Positions 23,775-31,969 of a DNA stretch of 39,274 bases are shown here, one piece after another. How positions within the stretch are numbered: the first letter of the stretch is position 1; the number at the start of each line of letters is the position of its first letter. Below the pieces are notes generated by a model that did not search any database, was not told the DNA's origin, and saw nothing but the letters and a program-made list of their open reading frames with translations. The DNA lies in assembly GCA_031082155.1 (NCBI GenBank), contig JAVHLL010000014.1, positions 12,865 to 52,138 on the forward strand, given 5' to 3'. A program made the position numbers and the translations under genes. The stretch comes from Thermodesulfovibrionales bacterium (GTDB lineage Bacteria; Nitrospirota; Thermodesulfovibrionia; Thermodesulfovibrionales; SM23-35).

Positions 23775-24857
23775 TTAACCTGAACCATATGCATGAAGTC
23801 CTGAGAGGAGCAGGTTAACACCGAGATATGTGAACATTACAGCAACAAAGCCTACCACTGCCACGATTGCAATCTTTTTCCCTCTCCATCCCTTCAACAG
23901 TCTACCATGAAGATAAAAGGCATAGATGAACCATGTTATTAATGACCATGTTTCCTTAGGGTCCCAGCTCCAGTAAACACCCCATGCCTGATCAGCCCAT
24001 ATAGCCCCGAAAATAAGCCCACCTAATGTAAAAACGGGAAAACCTATTGCAATACTTTTATAGGTGATTTCATCTAACATTTCAACAGTTACGTTGAATT
24101 TCCTTACAATTGAGTTAAGAAGCAAGCCATACCTCCATATAAGGATTCCCGTAGTGAATGCCATAACCCAGCTTATGATTTTTATGGTAGTGGAAGGATT
24201 GAGGAAGGATGCTTTAAATAAGTAGCTCTGGATAAAGACATCGGGTTTTACTGCAACTTTGAAGGCAAGCAGGTCAATTCCCATAGCTACTAACACGACA
24301 AAAGAAATCCCGAAAGTTATAGTCCAGAAAAAGTAAGAACCTTCATTCCTTTTCTTAGATGTCAGAATGAGATACATAAGCCCTGTGCTACAAGACAAGG
24401 CAAAGGTTGCATATGCAAAAAAGCTCATTGTTACGTGGGCAAGGAGCCAGTTGCTTTTTAATGCAGGGACAAGTGGTTGTATTTCTTTCGATACACCTGT
24501 CAGGTCAATAAATGCCAACATGAGACTTGCAATCGGTGTTACAAAAGCTCCAAATGATCGATTTTTAAATTTAAACTCTATGATGAGATACCCTAATATC
24601 AGACACCATACAAAGAACACAAGCGATTCATAGAGGTTTGTCAGAGGGGCTGATTTCAGAATGCCCATCCCACTTAAATCAGCAAATTCCCCCCATCTCA
24701 AGAAGATTGCCGACGTCTGTGAGATAAACCCTGCAATCGTTATTGTCGTTGCAAGAATGCCAACTTCCTGTTTCCTGAATGCGAGATAGGTGATATACAG
24801 TATCATGGCAAAAATATATGCCATTGTTGATAATCCGAAAAATACAGCACTGTTCAT
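23775..24857 (-). CDS. ccsA: Cytochrome c biogenesis protein CcsA/ResC (heme handling)
   Basis: 360-residue membrane protein of system II cytochrome c assembly. The heme-binding tryptophan-rich motif WGVYWSWDPKETWS is at 292-305, and conserved His residues lie at 141, 317 and 355 within membrane-proximal segments. About eight or nine hydrophobic helices. The ATG directly follows the ResB stop with no gap. Many databases call this protein CcsB. Together with ResB it moves heme out and attaches it to CxxCH apoproteins. Confidence 0.93.
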   Translation of the reverse strand: MNSAVFFGLSTMAYIFAMILYITYLAFRKQEVGILATTITIAGFISQTSAIFLRWGEFADLSGMGILKSAPLTNLYESLVFFVWCLILGYLIIEFKFKNRSFGAFVTPIASLMLAFIDLTGVSKEIQPLVPALKSNWLLAHVTMSFFAYATFALSCSTGLMYLILTSKKRNEGSYFFWTITFGISFVVLVAMGIDLLAFKVAVKPDVFIQSYLFKASFLNPSTTIKIISWVMAFTTGILIWRYGLLLNSIVRKFNVTVEMLDEITYKSIAIGFPVFTLGGLIFGAIWADQAWGVYWSWDPKETWSLITWFIYAFYLHGRLLKGWRGKKIAIVAVVGFVAVMFTYLGVNLLLSGLHAYGSG

Positions 24858-26291
24858 CTATTTTCCTCCTTCCTGTTTTTTGCTGAGGAAAGAAATCATC
24901 TTGTCTATTTTCCTTTCAAACACGGATTTGTTCTTATTGGCTGTCGCCCCTACGATTACCCGTGTGTTGTTTTTTTCCTCAACTAAGGTAACCCATATTT
25001 TCCTGTGGCTTGTAAAGAATGCGATAAAAAGTCCAATAGCTATCAAAAAGAAACCTATATACACAACCCATCTGCCAGGGTCTTTCCTTACCTGTAGCCC
25101 TGTAAACTCAACACCCCAGTAATCATTGAATTCAACCCTCTGTCCTTCTGGAAGTATCCATGTTCCTGGATACCTTTTCAGTATCCATCCTGAAAATTTA
25201 TACTTGCCATCTTCTGAAAAATCAATAAGAACAGCTGGATTATTCATCTGGTTTGCATATGTTGAGGTATGTCCATGCTCATCCATCTTGAAAGCAGGGC
25301 TGAAGTTTATGATTTTCCCTGTAATACTGGTATTCGGTATTTGGAACGTGTCCCCATATCTTAAATTTAACACTGTCTTTTCACTTTGTGCCGAAGCTAC
25401 ATTGAACAGGAAGACTCCTCTTTCGAGACCATTCGGGATCATGCCGTAACTGGACTGATAGAATGTTATCCCATTGAATGTTAAAGGGTCATTTACGGTT
25501 ATGGATTTTTTGAGAACTTCCTTCCCATCCTTCAGAATGGTAAGCCAACTTCTATATTCTTGTGGCATATCAGAATTTCCGTAAAAGTCCACCTGAAAGG
25601 TTTCACAGCGTATATCAAACCCTAAAGGGAATTCCTGTTCTTCACTTTTGAAAACCATGCTCGATGTCTCACCTTCTGGCAGATTAAGATACCCTTTGAA
25701 ACCGAACCGTACTCCGATTATGGCTCCGACAAGGATTATGAGGATGCTGAGGTGAGTTATATACACCCCAAGACGTGAGTAACGCCCTTTTTGGGAATAG
25801 AATTGATACCCGTTATCTCCTACAGTTTCAGCACAGTTAAGGTGCATTAATTTCAGGAAACCTTTTATTTCATTTTTAAGCGTATCAGGCTTGCCCTTTA
25901 TGGTAATTTCCCTTTGAATGGAAAGTTTCCTTAATTGTTCGACATTCATTGGTTTCATGGGCTCCTTGATGAGTCGCCAAATTTTCGGCAATCTATCCAA
26001 GGAGCAAAGGACAAGATTGAGGGAGAATAACATCAGGAAGGCTGTGAACCACCATGAATGATACATATCTGTAAAGCCAAGTTTTTCTGACACGGCATAC
26101 AGATGAGGTGCAAGGGATTCCCCAAAGAGCTTTGACAGGATTTGAATATTGTCAGATGGTTCACCTTTCTGTTCTAAAACTGTTCCTACAATTGAGGTAA
26201 CCGATATAAGGACGAAAAGAACAATTGCAAACTTTATAGATACGCATAAATCCCATATTTTATCAACAATAGTTTTTTTTTCATGTTCCAT
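24858..26291 (-). CDS. resB: Cytochrome c biogenesis protein ResB/Ccs1
   Basis: 477 residues. Three N-terminal membrane helices ('FAIVLFVLISVTSIVGTVLEQKG', 'WWFTAFLMLFSLNLVLCSLDRLP', 'LGVYITHLSILIILVGAIIGVRFG') precede a large periplasmic beta domain with 'NGITFYQSSYG'. A last helix ('VVYIGFFLIAIGLFIAFFTSHRKIWV') precedes a basic tail. This is the Ccs1/ResB pattern. ATG 26291 has AAGGA eight bases upstream. First gene of a resB-ccsA pair. Confidence 0.94.
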   Translation of the reverse strand: MEHEKKTIVDKIWDLCVSIKFAIVLFVLISVTSIVGTVLEQKGEPSDNIQILSKLFGESLAPHLYAVSEKLGFTDMYHSWWFTAFLMLFSLNLVLCSLDRLPKIWRLIKEPMKPMNVEQLRKLSIQREITIKGKPDTLKNEIKGFLKLMHLNCAETVGDNGYQFYSQKGRYSRLGVYITHLSILIILVGAIIGVRFGFKGYLNLPEGETSSMVFKSEEQEFPLGFDIRCETFQVDFYGNSDMPQEYRSWLTILKDGKEVLKKSITVNDPLTFNGITFYQSSYGMIPNGLERGVFLFNVASAQSEKTVLNLRYGDTFQIPNTSITGKIINFSPAFKMDEHGHTSTYANQMNNPAVLIDFSEDGKYKFSGWILKRYPGTWILPEGQRVEFNDYWGVEFTGLQVRKDPGRWVVYIGFFLIAIGLFIAFFTSHRKIWVTLVEEKNNTRVIVGATANKNKSVFERKIDKMISFLSKKQEGGK

Positions 26292-26402
26292 TTCAGTATT
26301 CCTTGAATATGATTTTTTATTATCTTTTCAATAGAGTCCCGTTGCTAAAAGGACACCAAGTGGCGATCACACCAAATGAAAAGCTCGTACTTATATGGAG
26401 GA

Positions 26403-26690
26403 TTAACTTTCGGGAGGCTTCGAAATTATTGAGAAATATTCCGAATAAACTATAAATTGTGGCGATGGTTGTAAAGATATTACTGAAAAATACAGTGTTA
26501 CAATCTGTAAAACAGATAGATTCACTGCATTAAGACAAACCGGACAAAGATGCAGACTGGCAAAGTCACCGTTTTGGAGAAATGGCAAGCAGTCATTGCA
26601 GGATATATTATCAATAAAAGGAACGACAATAATAGTCAATAATAAGAATAAAGTAATAGAAGAAAATTTTGTTATTTTCTGAAATATCAT
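26403..26690 (-). CDS. Small membrane or secreted protein with two CxxC motifs
   Basis: 95 residues with an N-terminal hydrophobic helix, then 'CNDCLPF' and 'LCPVCLNAV' pairs, and a second hydrophobic stretch. AT-rich, without a good ribosome binding site. I do not know a family. The paired CxxC suggests metal or disulfide chemistry, and a metal-transporter remnant lies just upstream, but the link is only positional. Confidence 0.4.
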   Translation of the reverse strand: MIFQKITKFSSITLFLLLTIIVVPFIDNISCNDCLPFLQNGDFASLHLCPVCLNAVNLSVLQIVTLYFSVISLQPSPQFIVYSEYFSIISKPPES

Positions 26691-26739
26691 AATATATTAT
26701 CAATAATATTTAATAATTAAATCAAGCCTTAAAAACCTT

Positions 26740-26892
26740 TCAATGGCCATGGCTTTCCTGCATCCTGCAAATCTCATCATCAGATTCAATTTCTACCGTG
26801 CTATGCGCAAGGTCAAACTGTTTGATTAGGGAGAAGAAGAAGTCCGCAGTTCTGGAAAAATATATCACAAGTGCGGAAGGAGTCAATGAGAA
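26740..26892 (-). pseudogene. 3' remnant of a CDF-type metal transporter
   Basis: Fifty codons between two in-frame stops translate as '...SALVIYFSRTADFFFSL' and 'IKQFDLAHSTVEIESDDEIC', ending in HGH. The 'FxLxHSTVEIE....C' pattern matches the cytoplasmic C-terminal domain of cation diffusion facilitators ('gI.HvTiQiE'). No membrane domain is present and there is no start codon with a site, so only the 3' end survives. It begins right after the PilZ stop. Confidence 0.5.
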
Positions 26893-27219
26893 TCACTGCG
26901 ATGAATTATTAAAGTCGCCAAGCTTGATATCTTCAATCAATTGTTTAATCTCTCTCTTCTGCTCATAATTTAAATCTATAAACTCGATACCCATTCCAAT
27001 TCCCGGTTGTGAATTATTAACTTCTGCCTTTAACGTCAAAATAGAAGGGATTGTTACATGAATCACACTTCCTTTTTTAGGTGGAGATAAGGTACTGACA
27101 AACATGCCTGTTTCACAAATATTCTGACTATACGCTTGCTTTCTCCCATCTATCAAGATATCCTCCCTGAAGGGATATCGTTCATATTCTCTTTGTTCTT
27201 TTTGCTCCTGGTTATCCAT
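26893..27219 (-). CDS. PilZ-domain c-di-GMP receptor
   Basis: 108 residues, essentially one PilZ domain. The c-di-GMP-binding RxxxR is in 'REYERYPFRED' near the start, and the second motif reads 'NICETGMFV' where D/N-x-S-x-x-G is usual, so Ser is replaced by Cys. 'GIGMGIEFIDL' closes the barrel, then a C-terminal helix. A PAS-GGDEF cyclase lies 173 bases upstream on the same strand, making the two a natural source and reader pair. Confidence 0.85.
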   Translation of the reverse strand: MDNQEQKEQREYERYPFREDILIDGRKQAYSQNICETGMFVSTLSPPKKGSVIHVTIPSILTLKAEVNNSQPGIGMGIEFIDLNYEQKREIKQLIEDIKLGDFNNSSQ

Positions 27220-27392
27220 TGCTCTTATTGATTCCGGTCAGAAATATAAACTATTTTAGCAAATTGCGTTTTTCCTGACTACAGAAAGGAAGAGTGTATT
27301 ACTCTAAGCTTTGAAAATGCATAGTTCGTTTTTGGGGAAAAACCTTGCGTGAGCTCCTTTGTCAATAAAAAATCAAAGAAGACTATTGAGTA

Positions 27393-28649
27393 TTAAGATT
27401 GCTTTTTATTCTTTTTGTATTTATACATTAATTCATCTGCCTGGGTTAATAACTCCTCAATAGTACAGGGATTTTCCGGATCATAGTATGTAACACCAAT
27501 ACTTAATGAAAGTCTGTAATCATGCGTTCTTTTAGAGTTATAAATTTCAAGGCTTTTCTCCAAACGATCAACGATTTTCTCTATATTGTCACCAGTAGTT
27601 CCCACTGGTATGACAACAAACTCATCACCACCGATACGAGCAATAATATCGGATTCCCTGTAATTGGTTCTAAGGATATTTACGGTCTCAATTAATGCTG
27701 CATCACCCTCTCTATGTCCAAAAGTATCATTTATCTCTTTCATATTATCTATATCAGCATACAGCATAAATATTCCCTTTTTCTGTCGTTTGGCTTGCTT
27801 TAACATAGGATCAACTAAGGTAAATAAACCCCTTCTATTGTAAATACAGGTAAGTTGATCAGTTAAAGACAATTCCCGAAGTTGTTCCTGCATCCTTTTG
27901 TAATCTGTAATCTCTTTGGAAATAACTGTAATCGCTGTTATTGTTCCCTCTACTCTTTGTGCCGGGCTTAATGTGAGAAGGAAATATCTGCCATCCCGAA
28001 GGCTTTGATATTCATGGTGGACGGATTCTCCTCGATTGAATACTACCTCTGCTTTTTCAATAAACGCTTTTGTTTCTTCAGGTGAATGAAATTCATTATA
28101 CAATCGTCCGATATATCCCTCATCTGATAAACCCAACCTTGCGAGATGTTTCTTGTTAATGAAAAGATATCTATAATTTCTATTTACTACACATATTGAA
28201 TCATCAGTTGACTCCACTAATGAACGATATTGTTCTTCACTTTTTTTCAATGCTTCGTCAGCTTTTTTTCGTTCCATAATTTCTTTTTCTAAATCCGAGG
28301 TCCTGTTGGCAAGACTTTTAGCATATCCATTTATATGTTTATCCTTTTCATTGATATCGCGAATAGTCAATTGCGAAAGTCTTATGACTACGTAAACAAA
28401 ACAAGCACCTCCAAGAAAAATAGTGCCTGTAATTATTTCCAAAGCGAAAGCTATGTCCAGGATAAGAACCATGGCAGTGAAAACATATCCAAAGAAAAAG
28501 AAAAACATAAGAGATAAAGTAACTGTCCATTTCGCTCTTAGTTTTTTTGAAACATTTTTCTTAATCTTGAGACCTGCTGCTATAGAGAACAGCATTATTG
28601 CAGCTCCGATTAAGATTTGGATGGCCGTGATAGATTCTATAAAGCTCAT
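27393..28649 (-). CDS. Membrane PAS-GGDEF diguanylate cyclase
   Basis: 418 residues: three membrane helices in the first 95, a short coiled coil ('NRTSDLEKEIMERKKADEAL'), a PAS domain (about 135-255: 'EQYRSLVESTDDSICVVNRNYRYLFINK'), and a C-terminal GGDEF domain. The active site is an intact RIGGDEF, and RESD five residues before GGDEF is the product-binding inhibitory I-site (RxxD). It should make c-di-GMP and be feedback-inhibited. No EAL domain. Confidence 0.92.
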   Translation of the reverse strand: MSFIESITAIQILIGAAIMLFSIAAGLKIKKNVSKKLRAKWTVTLSLMFFFFFGYVFTAMVLILDIAFALEIITGTIFLGGACFVYVVIRLSQLTIRDINEKDKHINGYAKSLANRTSDLEKEIMERKKADEALKKSEEQYRSLVESTDDSICVVNRNYRYLFINKKHLARLGLSDEGYIGRLYNEFHSPEETKAFIEKAEVVFNRGESVHHEYQSLRDGRYFLLTLSPAQRVEGTITAITVISKEITDYKRMQEQLRELSLTDQLTCIYNRRGLFTLVDPMLKQAKRQKKGIFMLYADIDNMKEINDTFGHREGDAALIETVNILRTNYRESDIIARIGGDEFVVIPVGTTGDNIEKIVDRLEKSLEIYNSKRTHDYRLSLSIGVTYYDPENPCTIEELLTQADELMYKYKKNKKQS

Positions 28650-28832
28650 GTTTTGAAATATACCCCCGTATCTATAAATATTATTCCATCATTTGCAATA
28701 GTTCAATGGACATTTCTTAGATAAAGCAGTGCAAGTGCTTTCATTACGATTGAAAATCAACGCTATCTGAGGATTTTTCAAAGTTGTTTTATTCAAGAAG
28801 TTATCGAAAAAAGGATAACAGATTGCAGGACT

Positions 28833-30137
28833 TCAGTTTCCTGAGCCTTTCGCCCCCGTTGAGAGGGCCTTCAGATCAGTGAATATATCTTTTATGCTCT
28901 GATACCTGTCATCTCTTACCTTCCTGATACACCGTATCACGATTTCGTCAAGCCAATCAGGCATGTCCTCCACAATATCAATAACCCTCGCTGCACCAAG
29001 ACCCTCCAGGCTGCCGGTTAGCATCTCATAGAGAATAACACCCGCTGAATAGATGTCAGCCCTTTCATCTAACGCAACTCCCTTTGCTGTTTCAGGAGGA
29101 GAATAAACCAGAGGTTGTTTCCTTTTCAGAAAAGAGACATTGTTCCGTGCATCTATGACGATATTGTCAGGGCTTAAAAGACCGAAAGCCCAGCCATTTT
29201 TGTAGGCTTCCTGCAGACTTTTCAGCACCTGGACCCAAAGCTTGAGGCTGTATCTTGACTCAATCCTTCCATTCTGCATGAAGCTTTTCAACGATATTTT
29301 CCCTTCAGGAATCTCTTCTGGGGGCATAAGGGTCTCAATTCTCTGTTGAACATCTTTGAAGGCAGAATTAACCTGCTCTATCTCTTGCAAAACCTTAACC
29401 GCTTTCTCCACATTTCCTGTATTCTCAAGCACTAAGGCAAACGTATAAAAGTCGTCAAGCGTTGAGCTCTCAGGTTTTTTATCGTAAAGGTAAATCTGAA
29501 ACATATCCGCAGCCTCTCTCAGCATGCCTTCTGATTTGAGAAGCATTGCTGCCTTTTTGTATTCTCCAGCCTCTCTGTATGCTTTCACAGCATAAATCGT
29601 TTTTCCTGACTGCAGCATAATTTTTGCCACATCAATTTTTTTCCCTGCCTTGTCATAGAGGGCCGCTGCTTCGTCAAATTCACCTTCCAGCAGGGCGACT
29701 TCTGCAGCGTCTTCAAGACTCCCTGCTTTTACATACATTTCCTTTGCCTTGCTGCTCATTCCCAGAACATCATATAACACGGCAGCCTGATTGTAGTCTT
29801 TCCCCTTTTCGTAGAACAATGCAGCTTTATGGTAATCTTTCAGCTTTTTCTCATAGATTCTGGCAGCTGATACATAACTTCCTCCCTTCTCAAAAACGTC
29901 AGCTTCTTTCTGATAATCCTCAATGACAGTAGTTTTCAGTTTTTTCCCTATGGTATGTCTGTACATAAATCTGACAAGAAAGAATAAAATAACAAGAACG
30001 GGAATAAGAATAAGAAGAAAGAGAGCAAGGAGACCTTTCGATGCTTTTTCTTCAACTGAACCTTCTAAGGTAACCCCCTGGACAAATGGAGTGTTTAAGT
30101 GTGCTATCAGAAGATTAACAACATTGATTTGAATCAA
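28833..30137 (-). CDS. Membrane TPR protein with C-terminal protein pseudokinase domain
   Basis: 434 residues. One membrane helix near 32-55 ('LLALFLLILIPVLVILFFLVRFMY'), then about six TPR-like units (75-265: 'YVSAARIYEKKLKDYHKAALFYEKGKDYNQAAVLYDV', 'AYREAGEYKKAAMLLKSEG'). The last 150 residues match a Ser/Thr kinase C-lobe: 'LSPDNIVID', 'YSPPETAKGVALDERADIYSAGVILYEMLTG' and 'IRCIRKVRDDRYQS'. The HRD motif is replaced by 'GLL', DFG is not found and most of the N-lobe with the ATP Lys is missing. It should therefore not phosphorylate. A scaffold or sensor role is inferred. Confidence 0.75.
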   Translation of the reverse strand: MIQINVVNLLIAHLNTPFVQGVTLEGSVEEKASKGLLALFLLILIPVLVILFFLVRFMYRHTIGKKLKTTVIEDYQKEADVFEKGGSYVSAARIYEKKLKDYHKAALFYEKGKDYNQAAVLYDVLGMSSKAKEMYVKAGSLEDAAEVALLEGEFDEAAALYDKAGKKIDVAKIMLQSGKTIYAVKAYREAGEYKKAAMLLKSEGMLREAADMFQIYLYDKKPESSTLDDFYTFALVLENTGNVEKAVKVLQEIEQVNSAFKDVQQRIETLMPPEEIPEGKISLKSFMQNGRIESRYSLKLWVQVLKSLQEAYKNGWAFGLLSPDNIVIDARNNVSFLKRKQPLVYSPPETAKGVALDERADIYSAGVILYEMLTGSLEGLGAARVIDIVEDMPDWLDEIVIRCIRKVRDDRYQSIKDIFTDLKALSTGAKGSGN

Positions 30138-30547
30138 AAGAATACCCCTGAATTTTTATCCTGTGCAGTATTGCATCATTGCCGGACATCAAAATCTGTC
30201 AATAGCGGTCGTGACTTTTAACAATAATTTTTCACAGGTGATCCTTAAAGTAATAAGGTCTCCATTTCCTTTTGAAATATTCATTATTATATCAAACATT
30301 GATTCCGATGACTTCAGAAAGGAGCAAACTGAGGCCAGAAATCTCTCGCTGCGTTGATTCCTATGTGAACTGTGGTGTTCCACGGAGAGTCCTTGGCACG
30401 TTTACCCCAGGAAGCAACTGACGGTGCTCGAAATCTTTCCATAACGTTTACTCCTCTATGTATTGTGCATCAATTAAAGGTGCTTTGTTCAGGCAGAATT
30501 CGCTCGTTGTTATGGACTTTAGGAAACCTGTGCTCTATGGAGGCAGA
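30138..30547. other. Region between cNMP-like gene and pseudokinase, mostly non-coding
   Basis: 410 bases with no recognised family. The only frame with a good ribosome binding site is the 42-codon one listed separately. Other open frames here on both strands have no site and no known domain. I see no tRNA or terminator. Confidence 0.4.
30314..30442 (-). CDS. Candidate 42-residue Trp-rich small protein
   Basis: ATG 30442 has a strong GAGGAG with an eight-base spacer, and 42 codons follow to a TGA. The product has three Trp, in 'SWGKRAKDSPWN' and 'ARDFWPQF', a basic start and no hydrophobic helix. It lies between the cNMP-like and pseudokinase genes on the same strand. The ribosome site is the only evidence for translation; composition is not diagnostic. 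Confidence 0.4.
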   Translation of the reverse strand: MERFRAPSVASWGKRAKDSPWNTTVHIGINAARDFWPQFAPF

Positions 30548-31003
30548 TCAGAAGAACGTTACAATGCGATCAAAGGATTTTCTTAAACGATCTGATACGG
30601 TAAGGAGCATTCCCTTCAGGAGTTTAGCCCCCAGTCCAGGATTTGTGGCGATCAGTTTATCCAGGTTTTCCTGAGTAATAATCGCGAGGGAAACATCTTC
30701 AAGTGCTATTGCGGTAACTTTCCTGAGACTGTCATCAAGAATGCATAATGCACCTCTGCTATACATGCCCATAATCACATTCATGTTCCCGAACTCCGCC
30801 TCTTTCTTTATTTCCACTTTGCCTGAAACAATAAATGCTATGTAATCGAAAGGGTCCTCTTCTTTCCACAGGGGCTCACCGGCCGGTACATTTTTGCTTT
30901 TAAAAAAAGCGGCCAGATGCTCGATATCTTCATCGCTCAGAAATTTGAATACGCTCTTTTCCCCTTTCATAGAAGTATAGAGTTCTTTAAATACACCATT
31001 CAT
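30548..31003 (-). CDS. Stand-alone cyclic-nucleotide-binding-like domain protein
   Basis: 151 residues, from ATG 31003 five bases beyond the upstream gene. The central 'VPAGEPLWKEEDPFDYIAFIVSGKVEI' is the cNMP-binding beta-barrel signature, and 'RGALCILDDSLRKVTAIALEDVSLAII' is where the phosphate-binding cassette lies. That cassette lacks the usual Gly-Glu and the nucleotide Arg is uncertain, so ligand binding is doubtful. There is no DNA-binding helix-turn-helix after it. It could be a regulatory subunit of the pseudokinase system downstream. Confidence 0.75.
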   Translation of the reverse strand: MNGVFKELYTSMKGEKSVFKFLSDEDIEHLAAFFKSKNVPAGEPLWKEEDPFDYIAFIVSGKVEIKKEAEFGNMNVIMGMYSRGALCILDDSLRKVTAIALEDVSLAIITQENLDKLIATNPGLGAKLLKGMLLTVSDRLRKSFDRIVTFF

Positions 31004-31007
31004 ATTC

Positions 31008-31391
31008 TTAAACCCACTCTCCTTCTTTCCATTTCTTTTTGTATTTTTCAAGCATGATAAAAGCAAGCCATAGTTTTTCCATACTATCAAAATTATCAAA
31101 ATATGATGCATTGTCACTCATTAAAACGTTACTGAATGCTATGGCTAAATCCCAGGGCGTTGCATATTTTTCGATTACCATCTCCTGTAGCTGGTCCTGT
31201 CTTGGAAGCCAGGCAGCTTTTATTGTCTTTAAGTAAGACACCTTCTTCTCAAGGTCACTTACAATGGTCTGGCATGGTGAAGTCAGACCTAATGACATCG
31301 AGACAAAAAAATCTCCAAACTCAGGTTTCCATTGCTTTTGTATCACTTTTGCACTTTCACACATTTTAATATAGTGAGATGCTTTATCCAT
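31008..31391 (-). CDS. Hypothetical protein, phage-like
   Basis: 127 residues, Trp- and Lys-rich, with 'IQKQWKPEFGDFFVS', 'AAWLPRQDQLQEM' and 'WLAFIMLEKYKKKW'. The WLPRQDQLQ block reminds me of small phage-encoded proteins of unknown role; I cannot name the family. No signal or membrane helix. ATG 31391 follows AGGAGG-type sequence (CCTCCTG on the plus strand at about 31396). It is four bases upstream of the cNMP-like gene, so co-translated with it. Confidence 0.6.
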   Translation of the reverse strand: MDKASHYIKMCESAKVIQKQWKPEFGDFFVSMSLGLTSPCQTIVSDLEKKVSYLKTIKAAWLPRQDQLQEMVIEKYATPWDLAIAFSNVLMSDNASYFDNFDSMEKLWLAFIMLEKYKKKWKEGEWV

Positions 31392-31486
31392 ACAACCTCC
31401 TGATTGTGAGATATTTTATGGAACGTTTATTCGTAGCCACTTTTCCTTTCGTCCCTGTCTTATTTCAGAGTCTTTCCATAAACTTA

Positions 31487-31590
31487 GGGTTCGTCATCCC
31501 CCGGCTTGAACTGGGGGATACAGAAGGCATTGGAAACACGGGATTCCCGCCTTCGTCTACGACTGGTAGAGCGAGAATGACAGATTTTTA
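31487..31590. repeat. REP/MITE-like palindromic element
   Basis: Begins TTCGTCATCCCCC, forms the hairpin ATCCCCCGGCTTGA-ACTGGGGGAT, then 'GGGATTCCCGCC', and ends GAGAATGACAGA. GTCAT and ATGAC form short inverted ends like the element at 7067-7153. It lies between a hypothetical gene and a lipoprotein gene, with no open frame of note. Confidence 0.6.
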
Positions 31591-31616
31591 TAAGAATCGT
31601 GCTTTATGGACAGACT

Positions 31617-31829
31617 CTATTTAGTAGATTCCTTCACTTTTTCTCCGGCTTCCTCAATTTTATCACCTGCTTTTTCAGTCGTCTCTTTAATATTTTCCCC
31701 GACTTTTTCTACAGTCTCGTCTATTTTCTTTCCTGCACGCTCGGCAGGACCTTCTTTTTTACAGGCGGTAAAAGAAACGATAATCATGCTGCTGAAAAAA
31801 ACCAACATAATCTTCTTTAAAATTGACAT
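31617..31829 (-). CDS. Small lipoprotein with amphipathic 11-mer-like repeats
   Basis: 70 residues. Signal peptide with lipobox 'SFTAC' (Cys23), then Lys/Glu repeats of the form 'ExxGxKIxExxEKxGxxIKE' predicted to be a long amphipathic helix, as in YtxH-, CsbD- or LEA-like stress proteins. ATG 31829 is preceded by AAGGAGG. Neighbours are an RNase and, beyond, other stress proteins. Probably envelope stress related. Confidence 0.8.
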   Translation of the reverse strand: MSILKKIMLVFFSSMIIVSFTACKKEGPAERAGKKIDETVEKVGENIKETTEKAGDKIEEAGEKVKESTK

Positions 31830-31969
31830 ACCTTACCTCCTTGGCGGCCATAGGCCGTATTACCGACATTTTTCTTATCAAATGGTACAGGCTACAGCGG
31901 CCTGTACTGCCCATGTGCAATTTATTATTTTAATCCTTCTCAAACTTTTTTTAGGTCTCTCAATCTTCC

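Noticed and set aside
30189-30383. Minus-strand 64-codon open frame
   Set aside because: No ribosome site or similarity; overlaps the better supported 42-codon frame.
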